A DNA stretch of 64,000 nucleotides from Actinoplanes oblitus (GTDB lineage: Bacteria; Actinomycetota; Actinomycetes; Mycobacteriales; Micromonosporaceae). Where the stretch lies: assembly GCF_030252345.1 (NCBI RefSeq), contig NZ_CP126980.1, forward strand, positions 1,317,501-1,381,500, given 5' to 3'. The notes beneath the pieces were generated by a model. It was not told where the DNA came from. It saw only the letters and a list, made by a program, of their open reading frames with translations, and ran no database searches. Both the position numbers and the translations under genes were made by a program. Below are positions 47,162-54,548 of this stretch, piece by piece (position 1 is the first letter of the stretch; every line of letters begins with the position of its first letter).

Positions 47162-47338
47162 CCGGACACCTGGACCGCTAGACGGAGCCAGGCGCACAAG
47201 TAGCAGCGGGTGTACCACCACCCGGCCTGCCACCGAGGACTGACGGTACCCCCGACACGGGGCACCGCGCACACCTACAACGGTGTGCACCACCGGTAGA
47301 GCGCCAGCCCCGTCCTGTGGTCCTGAAAGGGACCCCCA

Positions 47339-47632
47339 GTGGACACGAAGCCGCGCACCAGGAACACCAACCCGGAGCTCCGCAAGCTGACCGGCCTGCT
47401 CGGCCCGCTGACCCGCGACGGCCGCCACGCCGAAGCCGCCGCCGTTCGCGTCGAGCTGGACCGCGTCAAGCGCCTCGCCGCGATCCAGGCCGCCGCGAAG
47501 AACGCTCCGCCGCTCACCGCCGCCGAACTCAGCTCGATCGTCGGCATGCTCGCCGCCGTGAGCGTCCCGCCGGCCGTCGCGCCTCCCGCCCCGGTCGTAA
47601 CTGCTCCCACCGCGCCGCGTCTCGCTGCCTAG
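47339..47632 (+). CDS. Small phage protein of unknown function
   Basis: A 97-residue protein with a basic N-terminus (MDTKPRTRNTNPELRKL), an amphipathic helical middle rich in Arg, Ala and Leu, and a Pro/Ala/Val tail. The GTG start has AAAGGGA upstream with 6-nt spacing. It is the first gene after the AT-rich control segment and is closed by its own terminator, so it is a one-gene transcript. Function not recognised; nucleic-acid binding is possible from its charge. Confidence 0.7.
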   Translation: MDTKPRTRNTNPELRKLTGLLGPLTRDGRHAEAAAVRVELDRVKRLAAIQAAAKNAPPLTAAELSSIVGMLAAVSVPPAVAPPAPVVTAPTAPRLAA

Positions 47633-47660
47633 ACAGCCCCAGCAACAAGCCCCCAGGGAC

Positions 47661-47704
47661 GCGAAACGGCGGCCCCGCCTGCCAAGACAAGACCGCCGTT
47701 TCGC
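47661..47704. terminator. Bidirectional hairpin after the 97-residue gene
   Basis: GCGAAACGGCGG (47661-47672) pairs with CCGCCGTTTCGC (47693-47704), 12 bp perfect, 20-nt loop. Confidence 0.75.
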
Positions 47705-47724
47705 GTTCACTCAGAACAACGTAA

Positions 47725-47743
47725 GCGTACCGGTTCGGTACGC
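47725..47743. promoter_or_regulatory. Palindromic operator-like site upstream of the replication genes
   Basis: GCGTACCG-GTT-CGGTACGC, perfect 8-bp arms with 3-bp centre, 15 bp before the next gene start. A dimeric regulator could bind it; no cognate repressor is seen. Confidence 0.45.
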
Positions 47744-47758
47744 AGAACGGGAACCGAC

Positions 47759-47896
47759 GTGCGCACTGACGACGCACCAAACGGCCAGACCGGTAACCAA
47801 CCGCCAGGGCAGTCAGCACCCCTCCCGATGCGCTGGGCGATCCAGCCCACCGCCCCGCTCAGCCGTGCCCGCCACGCGAGCCGGGCGGTGATCTGA
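47759..47896 (+). CDS. Short open frame before the replication gene (45 residues)
   Basis: GTG start, frame MRTDDAPNGQTGNQPPGQ... to a TGA one base before the next ATG. The start follows CGGGAAC, a weak ribosome-binding site. The tight junction (TGACATG) suggests translation coupled with the initiator gene. Codon use is ordinary for the region. It could be a real small protein or only a coupling leader. Confidence 0.5.
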   Translation: MRTDDAPNGQTGNQPPGQSAPLPMRWAIQPTAPLSRARHASRAVI

Positions 47897-47897
47897 C

Positions 47898-48671
47898 ATG
47901 GGATACCGGCTACGCCGCGAAGTACGCGACGCCATGCCCAAAGGCACGCTCACCCACAAGGAAGTACGCCTAGTCCTCGAACTCGCGGACTCCTGCAACG
48001 ACGACACACGCGAAGGCTGGCCCGGCCTCGACTGGCTCGCCGACGTGTGTGACATCGGCGACCCGAAGAAGGTCGGCGAAACCCTGGGATCCATTGCCAA
48101 GAAGTGGCACGAACTTCGTGTACCCGTCGGCAAGGACAAGCGCGGCCTACCGACCTTCGCCCGAGAAGGCCAGCGCATGACTTTCCGCTTCCCGAAGCTC
48201 GCCGCCCGCCCGACCGTTACGGAACCCGCCCCGTCGAGCCCCCCTGAAACAGGGGACCTCAACACCGACCGAGCTCCCCAAAAACAGGGGACCTCCAGGT
48301 CCCCTAAAACAGGGGACCTCTCAAGCAGTCGAGCCCCCCTAAAACAGGGGACCCTTGAACTCAAGACCTCAATAAATCCTCCTCAACCGCGCGCCAACGA
48401 GGCAGTCACCTCAATCGCCGCTGCGCTCTCGATCGAGGAAGAAGAGGCAACCGCCGTCTTCCAAAAGATCCTCACCGAGAAGAAACCGGGCGCCCCGTCC
48501 CGCTACGTCGCGCACCTGATCCAGAACGGCGATATCCGGCAGTTCCACACCCAGCCCCGTCCGAAGCCGACATATGCCGGGCCCCTCTGCGACTACACCG
48601 ACGACGGCCACGGCCGCTGCCACGACTGCGGCCTCCCCGCCGGAAACGCCCGCCACGCCAAGGCCGCCTGA
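47898..48671 (+). CDS. Replication-initiator-like protein with internal origin
   Basis: A 257-residue protein. The N-terminal ~100 residues look like a winged-helix DNA-binding domain of the phage replisome-organiser kind (GTLTHKEVRLVLELADSC, EGWPGLDWLADVC). The middle (about 112-160) is low-complexity and encoded by the four iterons. The C-terminal part is acidic-helical (SIEEEEATAVFQKILTE) and ends in a Cys-rich motif, CDYTDDGHGRCHDCG, that may bind zinc. The layout, a DNA-binding N-terminus with the origin inside the gene, is that of lambda O. The initiator role is an inference; no homologue was looked up. Confidence 0.7.
   Translation: MGYRLRREVRDAMPKGTLTHKEVRLVLELADSCNDDTREGWPGLDWLADVCDIGDPKKVGETLGSIAKKWHELRVPVGKDKRGLPTFAREGQRMTFRFPKLAARPTVTEPAPSSPPETGDLNTDRAPQKQGTSRSPKTGDLSSSRAPLKQGTLELKTSINPPQPRANEAVTSIAAALSIEEEEATAVFQKILTEKKPGAPSRYVAHLIQNGDIRQFHTQPRPKPTYAGPLCDYTDDGHGRCHDCGLPAGNARHAKAA
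48241..48385 (+). other. Candidate phage replication origin: four iterons and an AT-richer flank
   Basis: Four 20-bp iterons with consensus CCCCTAAAACAGGGGACCTC start at 48241, 48276, 48301 and 48336 (spacing 35, 25, 35). Each contains a CCCCT/AGGGG inverted repeat. Copies 1 and 3 share one reading frame, copies 2 and 4 another, because the unit is a 60-bp tandem duplication. The DNA, not the peptide, is therefore what is conserved. A run richer in A and T (about 48356-48385, with CAATAAATCC) follows and could be the unwinding element. Confidence 0.75.
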
Positions 48672-48692
48672 CCGCGGAAGGAGGAACCACCG

Positions 48693-49316
48693 ATGACCTC
48701 GGACATCATCCGGAACACGGCCGAACTCGCCCAGCTCTGGCCGGCACTCGCCGACGCGTTGGCCCGCGACCACGCACCCGAGCACGGCGAACGCATCGCC
48801 GCCGCCGGATCCACCGAGCCCGGACTACCCGTGAACCTCGACGTCGCCGACGCGATCGACTACCTGACCCGTAACATCGCCGCCGCCGCAACCTACGCCC
48901 GCCACCTGCTCGACGAACCGGCCTGGACCCACAGCGTGCCCGTCCTGCTCGCCTGGGACATCACCCGCTGGCACGGCCGCCTGGTCGACCTCGGCGACAC
49001 CGTCCACGCCGAGCACCTGGCCGCCGCCGTCGCCGACTGGCTCGGCCGGACCCGGGCCGCGCTCGGCTTCACCACCCCCGACCGCCACCTGGGCGCCATG
49101 TGCCCCGAACACGACCAGCCGCTGGTCGAGCTGGTCGAGCCCGGCGGATCCGCCACCCTGCACACCAGCCCCGCCGGCTACCGCATCACCTGGACGAAAG
49201 TCCGCGCCATCAAGTGCCGCTACTGCCGCGCGACCTGGACGCCCGGCCCCGACTACCTCGCCCTCGACCGCGCCCTGAACCGCGCCGACCGCCGCCGAGC
49301 AGGACACATCCCATGA
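48693..49316 (+). CDS. Phage protein of unknown function with zinc-type cysteines
   Basis: A 207-residue, mostly helical protein. The N-terminal two-thirds has an acidic helix-rich region with HLLDEPAWTHSVPVLLAWD. The C-terminus has MCPEHD followed by IKCRYCRATW, a likely four-ligand zinc site. A strong GGAAGGAGG ribosome-binding site precedes the ATG. It begins a string of genes that overlap stop-to-start. Function not recognised. Confidence 0.75.
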   Translation: MTSDIIRNTAELAQLWPALADALARDHAPEHGERIAAAGSTEPGLPVNLDVADAIDYLTRNIAAAATYARHLLDEPAWTHSVPVLLAWDITRWHGRLVDLGDTVHAEHLAAAVADWLGRTRAALGFTTPDRHLGAMCPEHDQPLVELVEPGGSATLHTSPAGYRITWTKVRAIKCRYCRATWTPGPDYLALDRALNRADRRRAGHIP

Positions 49317-49531
49317 CCCGGCGCCTGATCCCCACCGCGTCCGCAGCGCTCGCCCTGGGCGTCACCCAGACCGCGGTACGCGTCCTCGCCCACCGCGGCC
49401 GCCTCACCCGCTACGGAACCGCCCAGCGCGCCCTGTACGACCTCGACGAGATCCACCAGCTACGCCCCACCACGGTCAAGACGACCCGCTCGACCGGACA
49501 CGACCAGCAGGAGAGGAACGCCAACCCATGA
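49313..49531 (+). CDS. Small helix-turn-helix protein (excisionase-like fold)
   Basis: A 72-residue protein. IPTASAALALGVTQTAVRVLAHRGRLTRY reads as a winged helix-turn-helix of the MerR/excisionase type (about residues 5-35), followed by ALYDLDEIHQL. It could be a transcription regulator or a directionality factor for the integrase; nothing in the sequence decides. The ATG overlaps the upstream stop (ATGA), as does its own stop with the next gene. Confidence 0.7.
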   Translation: MTRRLIPTASAALALGVTQTAVRVLAHRGRLTRYGTAQRALYDLDEIHQLRPTTVKTTRSTGHDQQERNANP

Positions 49532-49752
49532 CCAACTCGACCAGCCACCACGGCCACACTCCCGGCCTGGACAACCGAATCACCGCCGCGATCCAGCACA
49601 GCGCCGCCGTCCAGGCCCAGATCGCCGCCGCACTGCACTCCATCAGCCACAGGCCGGCGCCAACGACCCGCCGCCGCGTCGCCCACCGCCACCCGTCCGC
49701 CGCGCACCTGCTCGTCCTCGGCCGCGCCCTGATCAGTTGGCGGCACCGATGA
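49528..49752 (+). CDS. Small phage protein of unknown function
   Basis: A 74-residue His/Ala-rich protein (TSHHGHTPG near the start, RRRVAHRHPSAAH later) with one amphipathic helix. Overlaps both neighbours by ATGA. Role unknown. Confidence 0.6.
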   Translation: MTNSTSHHGHTPGLDNRITAAIQHSAAVQAQIAAALHSISHRPAPTTRRRVAHRHPSAAHLLVLGRALISWRHR

Positions 49753-50048
49753 CCCGCCTGATGATCGCCCGCCCAACCGTCGAGACCCTCCCGGCGCCGC
49801 GGCTGCTCACCAAGACCAAACGCCCCGACCTGCCGACGCTGCCCGGTACCAGCTGGCACAACGACGTCGCCGCGCTACGCGCCTGGATCATCGCCGTCAA
49901 GGCCGATCCGGACGTCGATCCGTACTGGGTCGACCAGATCACCCAGCCGATCAAGGAACAACTCGCCGCAGCCCGGCGCGTAAGCCCGGTGCGCGGCTGC
50001 GGGGGCCGCACACCGGAACACCGTCAGATCAAGGAAAGCAACCGATGA
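49749..50048 (+). CDS. Small phage protein of unknown function
   Basis: A 99-residue protein with a basic N-terminus, a Trp-containing middle (TSWHNDVAALRAWIIAVKADP) and a Gly/Cys segment (VRGCGGRTPEH) near the end. The ATG at 49749 overlaps the upstream stop; a TTG at 49737 in frame is less likely. Its stop overlaps the next ATG. Role unknown. Confidence 0.6.
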   Translation: MTRLMIARPTVETLPAPRLLTKTKRPDLPTLPGTSWHNDVAALRAWIIAVKADPDVDPYWVDQITQPIKEQLAAARRVSPVRGCGGRTPEHRQIKESNR

Positions 50049-50161
50049 CACTCGATCAGCACCAGAACCACATGATCGACCTGGCCGCGATGTCGCTGGT
50101 GGTCGCCGACGAACTCGACGGCCCGGTCCGGGTACGGCCCGCCCGCAATCGCGTTGCCTAG
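50045..50161 (+). CDS. Very small phage frame (38 residues)
   Basis: MTLDQHQNHMIDLAAMSLVV... to TAG. The ATG overlaps the upstream stop (ATGA), continuing the overlap chain from 49313. An acidic helical peptide; function unknown. Real coding status rests on the overlap and on typical G/C third positions. Confidence 0.5.
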   Translation: MTLDQHQNHMIDLAAMSLVVADELDGPVRVRPARNRVA

Positions 50162-50174
50162 TGAAGGGATCCTC

Positions 50175-50501
50175 ATGAACGAAGATGCAGACGTCAGTGC
50201 CTTCGACCCGAAATCCATCAGCGCTCTCGTACTGGACCCGCGCTTCAGCCACGGCGAGATCACCTACAGCGGCGGCGCCATGGCTGGCGAGGAAACCTTG
50301 CCGTTCCTCGGCTGGGTCACAGAGACCTACTGGTCCAGCAACCACACCGGATCTGACGTAGTACCTGCGTTCCTCGTCGATGCCGACGTCGTCACGATCC
50401 GCATGCTGAACAGGAGGTACAAAGCCGACGACGAGACCGGCAATGTCTACCTGACCCGCCTGGTCCGCGCCGAAGGCATGGCATCCCGCGACGGTAGTTG
50501 A
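50175..50501 (+). CDS. Phage protein of unknown function (108 residues)
   Basis: An acidic protein with MNEDADVSAFDPKSISAL at the start and two beta-rich stretches (HGEITYSGGAM, VVPAFLVDADVVTIRML). AAGGGA lies 5 nt before the ATG. It ends just before a possible promoter (TTGACC at 50498) and a cluster of CGTAACG sites. Family not recognised. Confidence 0.65.
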   Translation: MNEDADVSAFDPKSISALVLDPRFSHGEITYSGGAMAGEETLPFLGWVTETYWSSNHTGSDVVPAFLVDADVVTIRMLNRRYKADDETGNVYLTRLVRAEGMASRDGS

Positions 50502-50506
50502 CCAAC

Positions 50507-51219
50507 GTAACGGCGTTATGTAACGCTTTGCAGCGGATCACCACGTCTTCAACCTCCAGCGCCCGCGCGCCCCGTGCCGTGCGGGCGCTGCAGCGTTTCC
50601 GGGGGAGCCGTGAGCCAGCACAGCGAGCAGGGATCCAGGTACCGCCGCCTCCGAGCCACGTTCCTCGCTGGCGGCCCGGCCTGCTGGATCTGCGGACACT
50701 ACGGATCAGACCAGGTCGACCACGATCCGCCACGTGCACGACACCGCGCCCCGCTCGACGTCTCGACTTGGCGGCCGGCTCACGGTACGGACCCCTGCCC
50801 GACCTGCGGGCGGCGCTGCAACCAGTCACGCGGCACTCGCGACGTAACGGCCGTAACGCCTGTGTTTGTGCCGAAGATCCGTCTCTGATCGTCGTCGACT
50901 CGCGTCGATCTTCGTCGCGGCTCGGATTTTAACGACCGGTGGGCCCGGAGACCCCGCGCCCAGTCGCCGTCTCTCTCTCCCCAGGCCGCCCACCAGGAGG
51001 TTTGTCCGTGCCCGACGCCACCGCCGCCGAGCGGAACCGCCGCTACCGGCGCCACAAGGCCGGAGACCACTCGATGTGCGACCCGGCACGGTGCGAGAGC
51101 AGGGCAAACGCCGACGCCGTAGAGGTCGAATCAGCGGGCCCGGACCGTGACGCCGACCAGGACGTCACGCCCGTAACGCCCGGCCCGGCCGGCGTAACGC
51201 GTGACGACCAGGCCGTTAC
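50507..51219. repeat. Cluster of seven GTAACG sites around the HNH and terminase start
   Basis: GTAACG (consensus CGTAACGSC) occurs at 50507, 50520, 50844, 50853, 51173 and 51194 on the plus strand and at 51214 on the minus strand. The sites lie in the intergenic DNA, the HNH gene and the small terminase gene. In the genes each plus-strand copy gives the codon pair GTA ACG, although GTC/GTG and ACC dominate elsewhere. Small terminase subunits bind cos or pac DNA in or near their own gene, so this is a candidate packaging site. Confidence 0.5.
50610..50888 (+). CDS. HNH endonuclease
   Basis: A 92-residue protein. ACWICGHYGSDQVDHDPP has the first cysteine pair and the HNH His-Asp, and CPTCGRRCNQSRG the second cysteine pair and the final Asn/His region. 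HNH genes next to terminase genes in siphoviruses help cut DNA at cos ends. GTG 50610 is the favoured start (GGGGGAG just upstream, short spacing); an in-frame ATG at 50574 is an alternative. Confidence 0.8.
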   Translation: MSQHSEQGSRYRRLRATFLAGGPACWICGHYGSDQVDHDPPRARHRAPLDVSTWRPAHGTDPCPTCGRRCNQSRGTRDVTAVTPVFVPKIRL

Positions 51220-51640
51220 GGACGACTCCCCCGGCCCGCCCCGCCTCGACGAGGCCGGCGCCGCGTTCTGGTCCGCGATGAACGGCGACAAGCTGGCCGG
51301 CGCCCCCCGCCAGCTGCTGGTGCAAGCCTGCCGATCCGTCGACCGGCTGGCCCGGCTGGACGCGATGCTCCGCGGCACGCACCACGAATGGATGCGCCTG
51401 GTCGTGAAGCTGTTCGACGACGACGACGACCGCGACGACCAGGACGTGACCGTCGTCGCCCGGGTCGACTCGATCCTGGCCGAGGAACGTCAGCAGGCCC
51501 TGGCGCTCAAGGCCCTACTGACCGAGCTGCGCGCCAGCGGCGCCGCCGACAGCGGGGGAGGCAGGAGCGCGCTTGAACAGCTTGGCGACCAGCTTGCCGC
51601 CCGCCGGGCGGCTCGGCAAGCAGACGCCGCGAGTATGTAG
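51008..51640 (+). CDS. Putative terminase small subunit
   Basis: A 210-residue protein. The basic N-terminus (ERNRRYRRHKAGDHSMCDPARC) is followed by an acidic Val/Thr linker and a helical C-terminal region (LDEAGAAFWSAM, LLVQACRSVDRLARLDAML, and an Asp-rich stretch). Position directly before the large subunit, an overlap of 68 bp with it, and the AGGAGG site 7 nt before GTG support the call. It should recognise the packaging site and hand DNA to the large subunit. Confidence 0.75.
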   Translation: MPDATAAERNRRYRRHKAGDHSMCDPARCESRANADAVEVESAGPDRDADQDVTPVTPGPAGVTRDDQAVTDDSPGPPRLDEAGAAFWSAMNGDKLAGAPRQLLVQACRSVDRLARLDAMLRGTHHEWMRLVVKLFDDDDDRDDQDVTVVARVDSILAEERQQALALKALLTELRASGAADSGGGRSALEQLGDQLAARRAARQADAASM

Positions 51641-53108
51641 CCACCCGCCGATCGCGTACACCATGGCCGAGGAGGTCATCGACCTCTACGAGCTGTGCGC
51701 GAAACCGCTCGACCCGTGGCAGAAGTTCGTACTCCGTAAGGGCCTCGGCATGACCGCCGACGGCCGCTGGTCCGCGCTCAAGGTCGCGTGCTGGGTGCCC
51801 CGCCAGAACGGCAAGGGCGGCATCATCGAGGCCCTGGAGCTGGCCTGGCTGTTCCTGCCTGGCTTCCAACAGCGACTGATCACGCACTCGGCGCACCTGT
51901 ACTCGACCGCGCAAGAGGCATTCATCAGGATCCGCGACATCATCGACGGCTCGGAAATCCTCCGGCCGATGGCCCGGGTCCGCGAGGCCAACGGCGAACA
52001 GGGATTCATCACCCTGGAAGGCCAGCGGCTGAAGTTCGTCGCCCGGACCAAGAGCGGCACCCGCGGATTCTCCGCGCCCCGCCTGGTGCTCGACGAGGCC
52101 CAGGAGATCGCCTCGGACATGATGGCGGCCGCGATGCCGACCATGGCCGCCCAGAAACACCCTCAAGTCTGGTTCTTCGGCACCCCGCCGACCGACCCGG
52201 CCGCCTGGTGCTACGCGCTGAAGGAGGACGGAGAGGCCGGCGCCCCCGACCTCTGCTGGTGCGACTGGGGAGACGACCTCGACCTGGCCAGCGCGACGCC
52301 GGAGGAAGTCGCCGCACGGATCCAGGACGTCGACCGCGCGTACGCGGCGAACCCGGCCATGGGTGACCCTGCCCTGGGCGCGCGGATCAGCGAGGAGTTC
52401 GTCAGGTCCGAGATGCGCCCGTCCGGCCTCGGCGACCGGTACGTGTTCGAGCGCCTGGGCATCTGGCGCCCGAAGGCCACCGGCGGCGCCGGAGTGATCG
52501 CCGAGGCCGCATGGGCCCGGCAGACCCAGGCCGACCCGCAACGGCCGACGGACTTCGTGATTGCGCTCGACATCAGCCCGTCCCGGACGAACGCCTCGAT
52601 CGTCCTGGTCGGCCCGAACCCGGCGCACGAGGACGGCCTGATCGTCTCCCTGGTCGACTACCGCGACGGGACGGACTGGATCGTCGCCCGGCTCGCCGAG
52701 CTGCGCGACCGCTACAAACCCGTCGCGATCGCCCTGGACAAGAAAGGGCCGGCCGGCTCACTGCTGGTCGACCTGGCCCGGGTCGGCATCGTCGAGCCCG
52801 TCGACCCGGAGCACCCGAAGCGCGGCGACCTGGCGATCCCGAACGCCGCCGACGTGGCCGCCGGCTACGGCCTGTTCGTCGACGCCGTCCGCCAGGGCGC
52901 CCTGTGGCACTGCGACGACGCGCCGCTGAACCTGGCCCTGGCCGGCGCCCAGACCCGCCAAATGCTCGGCGGCGGCTCGGCCTGGGCGCGCAAGGGCCGG
53001 ACGGACATCTCGCCCCTGGTCGCCGCGACGATCGGCAACTGGGCCTATGTGACCCGGGCCGAGCTGGTCAAGGCCGCCCCGTACGACGCCCTGGCGAACA
53101 TCTGGTGA
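51573..53108 (+). CDS. terL: Terminase large subunit
   Basis: A 511-residue packaging motor. The N-terminus has the RLGKQTPRV and LDPWQKF segments of this terminase group. The ATPase P-loop region is VPRQNGKGG (about 73-81), Walker B is RLVLDEAQEI, and the nuclease domain begins FVIALDISPS (about 330). The TTG start has AGGAG 6 nt upstream and lies inside the small-subunit gene, so the two are coupled. An ATG at 51663 would delete the conserved N-terminal segment. Confidence 0.93.
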   Translation: MNSLATSLPPAGRLGKQTPRVCSHPPIAYTMAEEVIDLYELCAKPLDPWQKFVLRKGLGMTADGRWSALKVACWVPRQNGKGGIIEALELAWLFLPGFQQRLITHSAHLYSTAQEAFIRIRDIIDGSEILRPMARVREANGEQGFITLEGQRLKFVARTKSGTRGFSAPRLVLDEAQEIASDMMAAAMPTMAAQKHPQVWFFGTPPTDPAAWCYALKEDGEAGAPDLCWCDWGDDLDLASATPEEVAARIQDVDRAYAANPAMGDPALGARISEEFVRSEMRPSGLGDRYVFERLGIWRPKATGGAGVIAEAAWARQTQADPQRPTDFVIALDISPSRTNASIVLVGPNPAHEDGLIVSLVDYRDGTDWIVARLAELRDRYKPVAIALDKKGPAGSLLVDLARVGIVEPVDPEHPKRGDLAIPNAADVAAGYGLFVDAVRQGALWHCDDAPLNLALAGAQTRQMLGGGSAWARKGRTDISPLVAATIGNWAYVTRAELVKAAPYDALANIW

Positions 53109-53121
53109 GGGGAGTCGACAC

Positions 53122-53319
53122 ATGACCCGTGGCGGAGCTCGAAAGCTCGGCGCCCGGATCGCCGGAGCAGTCGCCGAGCACTTCGGCCGCGCGCTGCGCA
53201 CCCTGCCCGGCCTGGCCGGCGCCCTGCTGGTGTCGTTCGGCCTCTACCTGGCCTGGGTGCCGCTCGGCGTGATCGCCCTGGGCGCCTTCCTGCTGCTCAT
53301 CGATAGGAGGGTGACCTAG
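53122..53319 (+). CDS. Small membrane protein in the head gene cluster
   Basis: A 65-residue protein with a basic N-terminus and two hydrophobic segments (TLPGLAGALLVSFGLYLAWV, LGVIALGAFLLLI). GGGGAG lies upstream of the ATG. It sits between terminase and portal and its stop shares a base with the portal start (TAGTG). Function unknown; membrane position at this site is unusual. Confidence 0.75.
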   Translation: MTRGGARKLGARIAGAVAEHFGRALRTLPGLAGALLVSFGLYLAWVPLGVIALGAFLLLIDRRVT

Positions 53320-54548
53320 TGGGTCTGTTCTTCGGAAGCCGTGCCGCTCCCCCGGCCGCCACGACCCGCGGGATCGCGCTGCCCGGCCGCCAGGGCGTGG
53401 CGCTCGGCACGCCGAGCTACAACGCCGTCGACGTGACAGCTGGTGAAACCGCGCTCCAGTCGGTCGCCGTACGGTCCGCCGTCCACCTGCTGTGCGGCCT
53501 CACGTCGAACCTGCCGATCGACGTCTTCAGCGGCAAGGGCACCGCCCGCAAGGCGATCACGAAGCCCGGCTACCTGGAAGACCCGGCCGGGGACGGCTAC
53601 GGCCTGGTCGACTGGTCGTATCAGTACCTGGCGTCGCTGATCCTGCGCGGCAACGCGTTCGGCGACGTCCTGGCCCGCAACGCCCAGGGCGGCTATCCGA
53701 CCCAGGTCGCCCTGTACCACCCGGACAACGTCCGCGGCCGCGTCGACGACCGCGGCCGGATCCAGTGGTCGATCGGCGGCCGCCCGGTCGACAACCCGGC
53801 CGATCTGCTGCACCGCCGGGCCTTCCCCGTGCCCGGCCGCGTCCTCGGCCTGTCCGTGATCGAGCAGCACGCCGCCCAGATCGGCCTGTCGCTGACGACG
53901 ACCCGGTTCGGACTCCAGTGGTTCCAGGACGGCGCCCACCCGGGCGGCCTGCTCACGAACGAGCTGGAAGACCTGAACGACACCGACGGCACCAAGACCC
54001 GCACGATCAAGGACAAGTTCATGGCCGCCCTGCGCGGCACCCGCGAACCGGTCGTGATGGGCAAGGGCTGGAAATACCAGTCGATCCAGGTCGCCCCCGA
54101 AGAGTCGCAATTCCTGGAGACCCAGGGATGGACGGCCGCCGAGTGCGCCCGGATCTTCGGGCCCGGCGTCGCCGAAGTGCTCGGCTACACCGCGTCCGGC
54201 GGCGGCGGATCGCTGACGTACACCAACCGCGTCGACCGAAACGCCGACCTGCTCACGCTGACGCTGAATCAGTGGATCCGTGCGCTGGAGCGCGTTCTCT
54301 CGGACATGCTCCCGAAGCCTCAATACGTCCGCATCGACCGCGATGCACTGCTGGAGATGACCACTCTGGACCGTTACCGGGCGTACGAAATCGCGCTCCG
54401 CAACGGATTCCGCGTCATCGACGAGGTCCGCGACGACGAGGACGAGGGCCCCGTCCCCTGGGGCAAGAAGCCGTTCACCCTGCCCAAGTCGGCGACCGAC
54501 GACGGCACGACTAAGCCCGCCGACGAGGAGAAGGACAAGGCCCAATGA
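53319..54548 (+). CDS. Phage portal protein (HK97 family)
   Basis: A 409-residue portal. VRSAVHLLCGLTSNLPIDVF near the N-terminus, NAFGDVLARNAQGGYPTQVAL, and the ARIFGPGVAEVLGY and TNRVDRNADLLTLTL segments match HK97-type portals. It forms the dodecameric entry ring of the head. The acidic Lys/Asp tail overlaps the protease gene start. Confidence 0.93.
   Translation: MGLFFGSRAAPPAATTRGIALPGRQGVALGTPSYNAVDVTAGETALQSVAVRSAVHLLCGLTSNLPIDVFSGKGTARKAITKPGYLEDPAGDGYGLVDWSYQYLASLILRGNAFGDVLARNAQGGYPTQVALYHPDNVRGRVDDRGRIQWSIGGRPVDNPADLLHRRAFPVPGRVLGLSVIEQHAAQIGLSLTTTRFGLQWFQDGAHPGGLLTNELEDLNDTDGTKTRTIKDKFMAALRGTREPVVMGKGWKYQSIQVAPEESQFLETQGWTAAECARIFGPGVAEVLGYTASGGGGSLTYTNRVDRNADLLTLTLNQWIRALERVLSDMLPKPQYVRIDRDALLEMTTLDRYRAYEIALRNGFRVIDEVRDDEDEGPVPWGKKPFTLPKSATDDGTTKPADEEKDKAQ

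Larger units (their letters stand above)
46817..47338. other. AT-richer non-coding segment after the integrase
   Basis: A 522-bp gap, clearly richer in A and T than the flanking genes over 46817-47060. It holds a 12-bp perfect palindromic hairpin (46844-46870), further AAATCGG/CCGATTT half-sites at 46951-46957 and 47016-47022, a long hairpin (47116-47161), and a GCACACC/GGTGTGC hairpin (47269-47288). A 78-codon frame from 46816 has non-phage-like codon use. No repressor gene is visible. It is a candidate control region. Confidence 0.6.

Noticed and set aside
48241..48355. Four short repeats as a possible CRISPR remnant
   Set aside because: Spacing is 35-25-35 within a 60-bp duplication, spacers are only 5-15 bp and themselves similar, and no cas gene is near; the origin iteron reading fits better.
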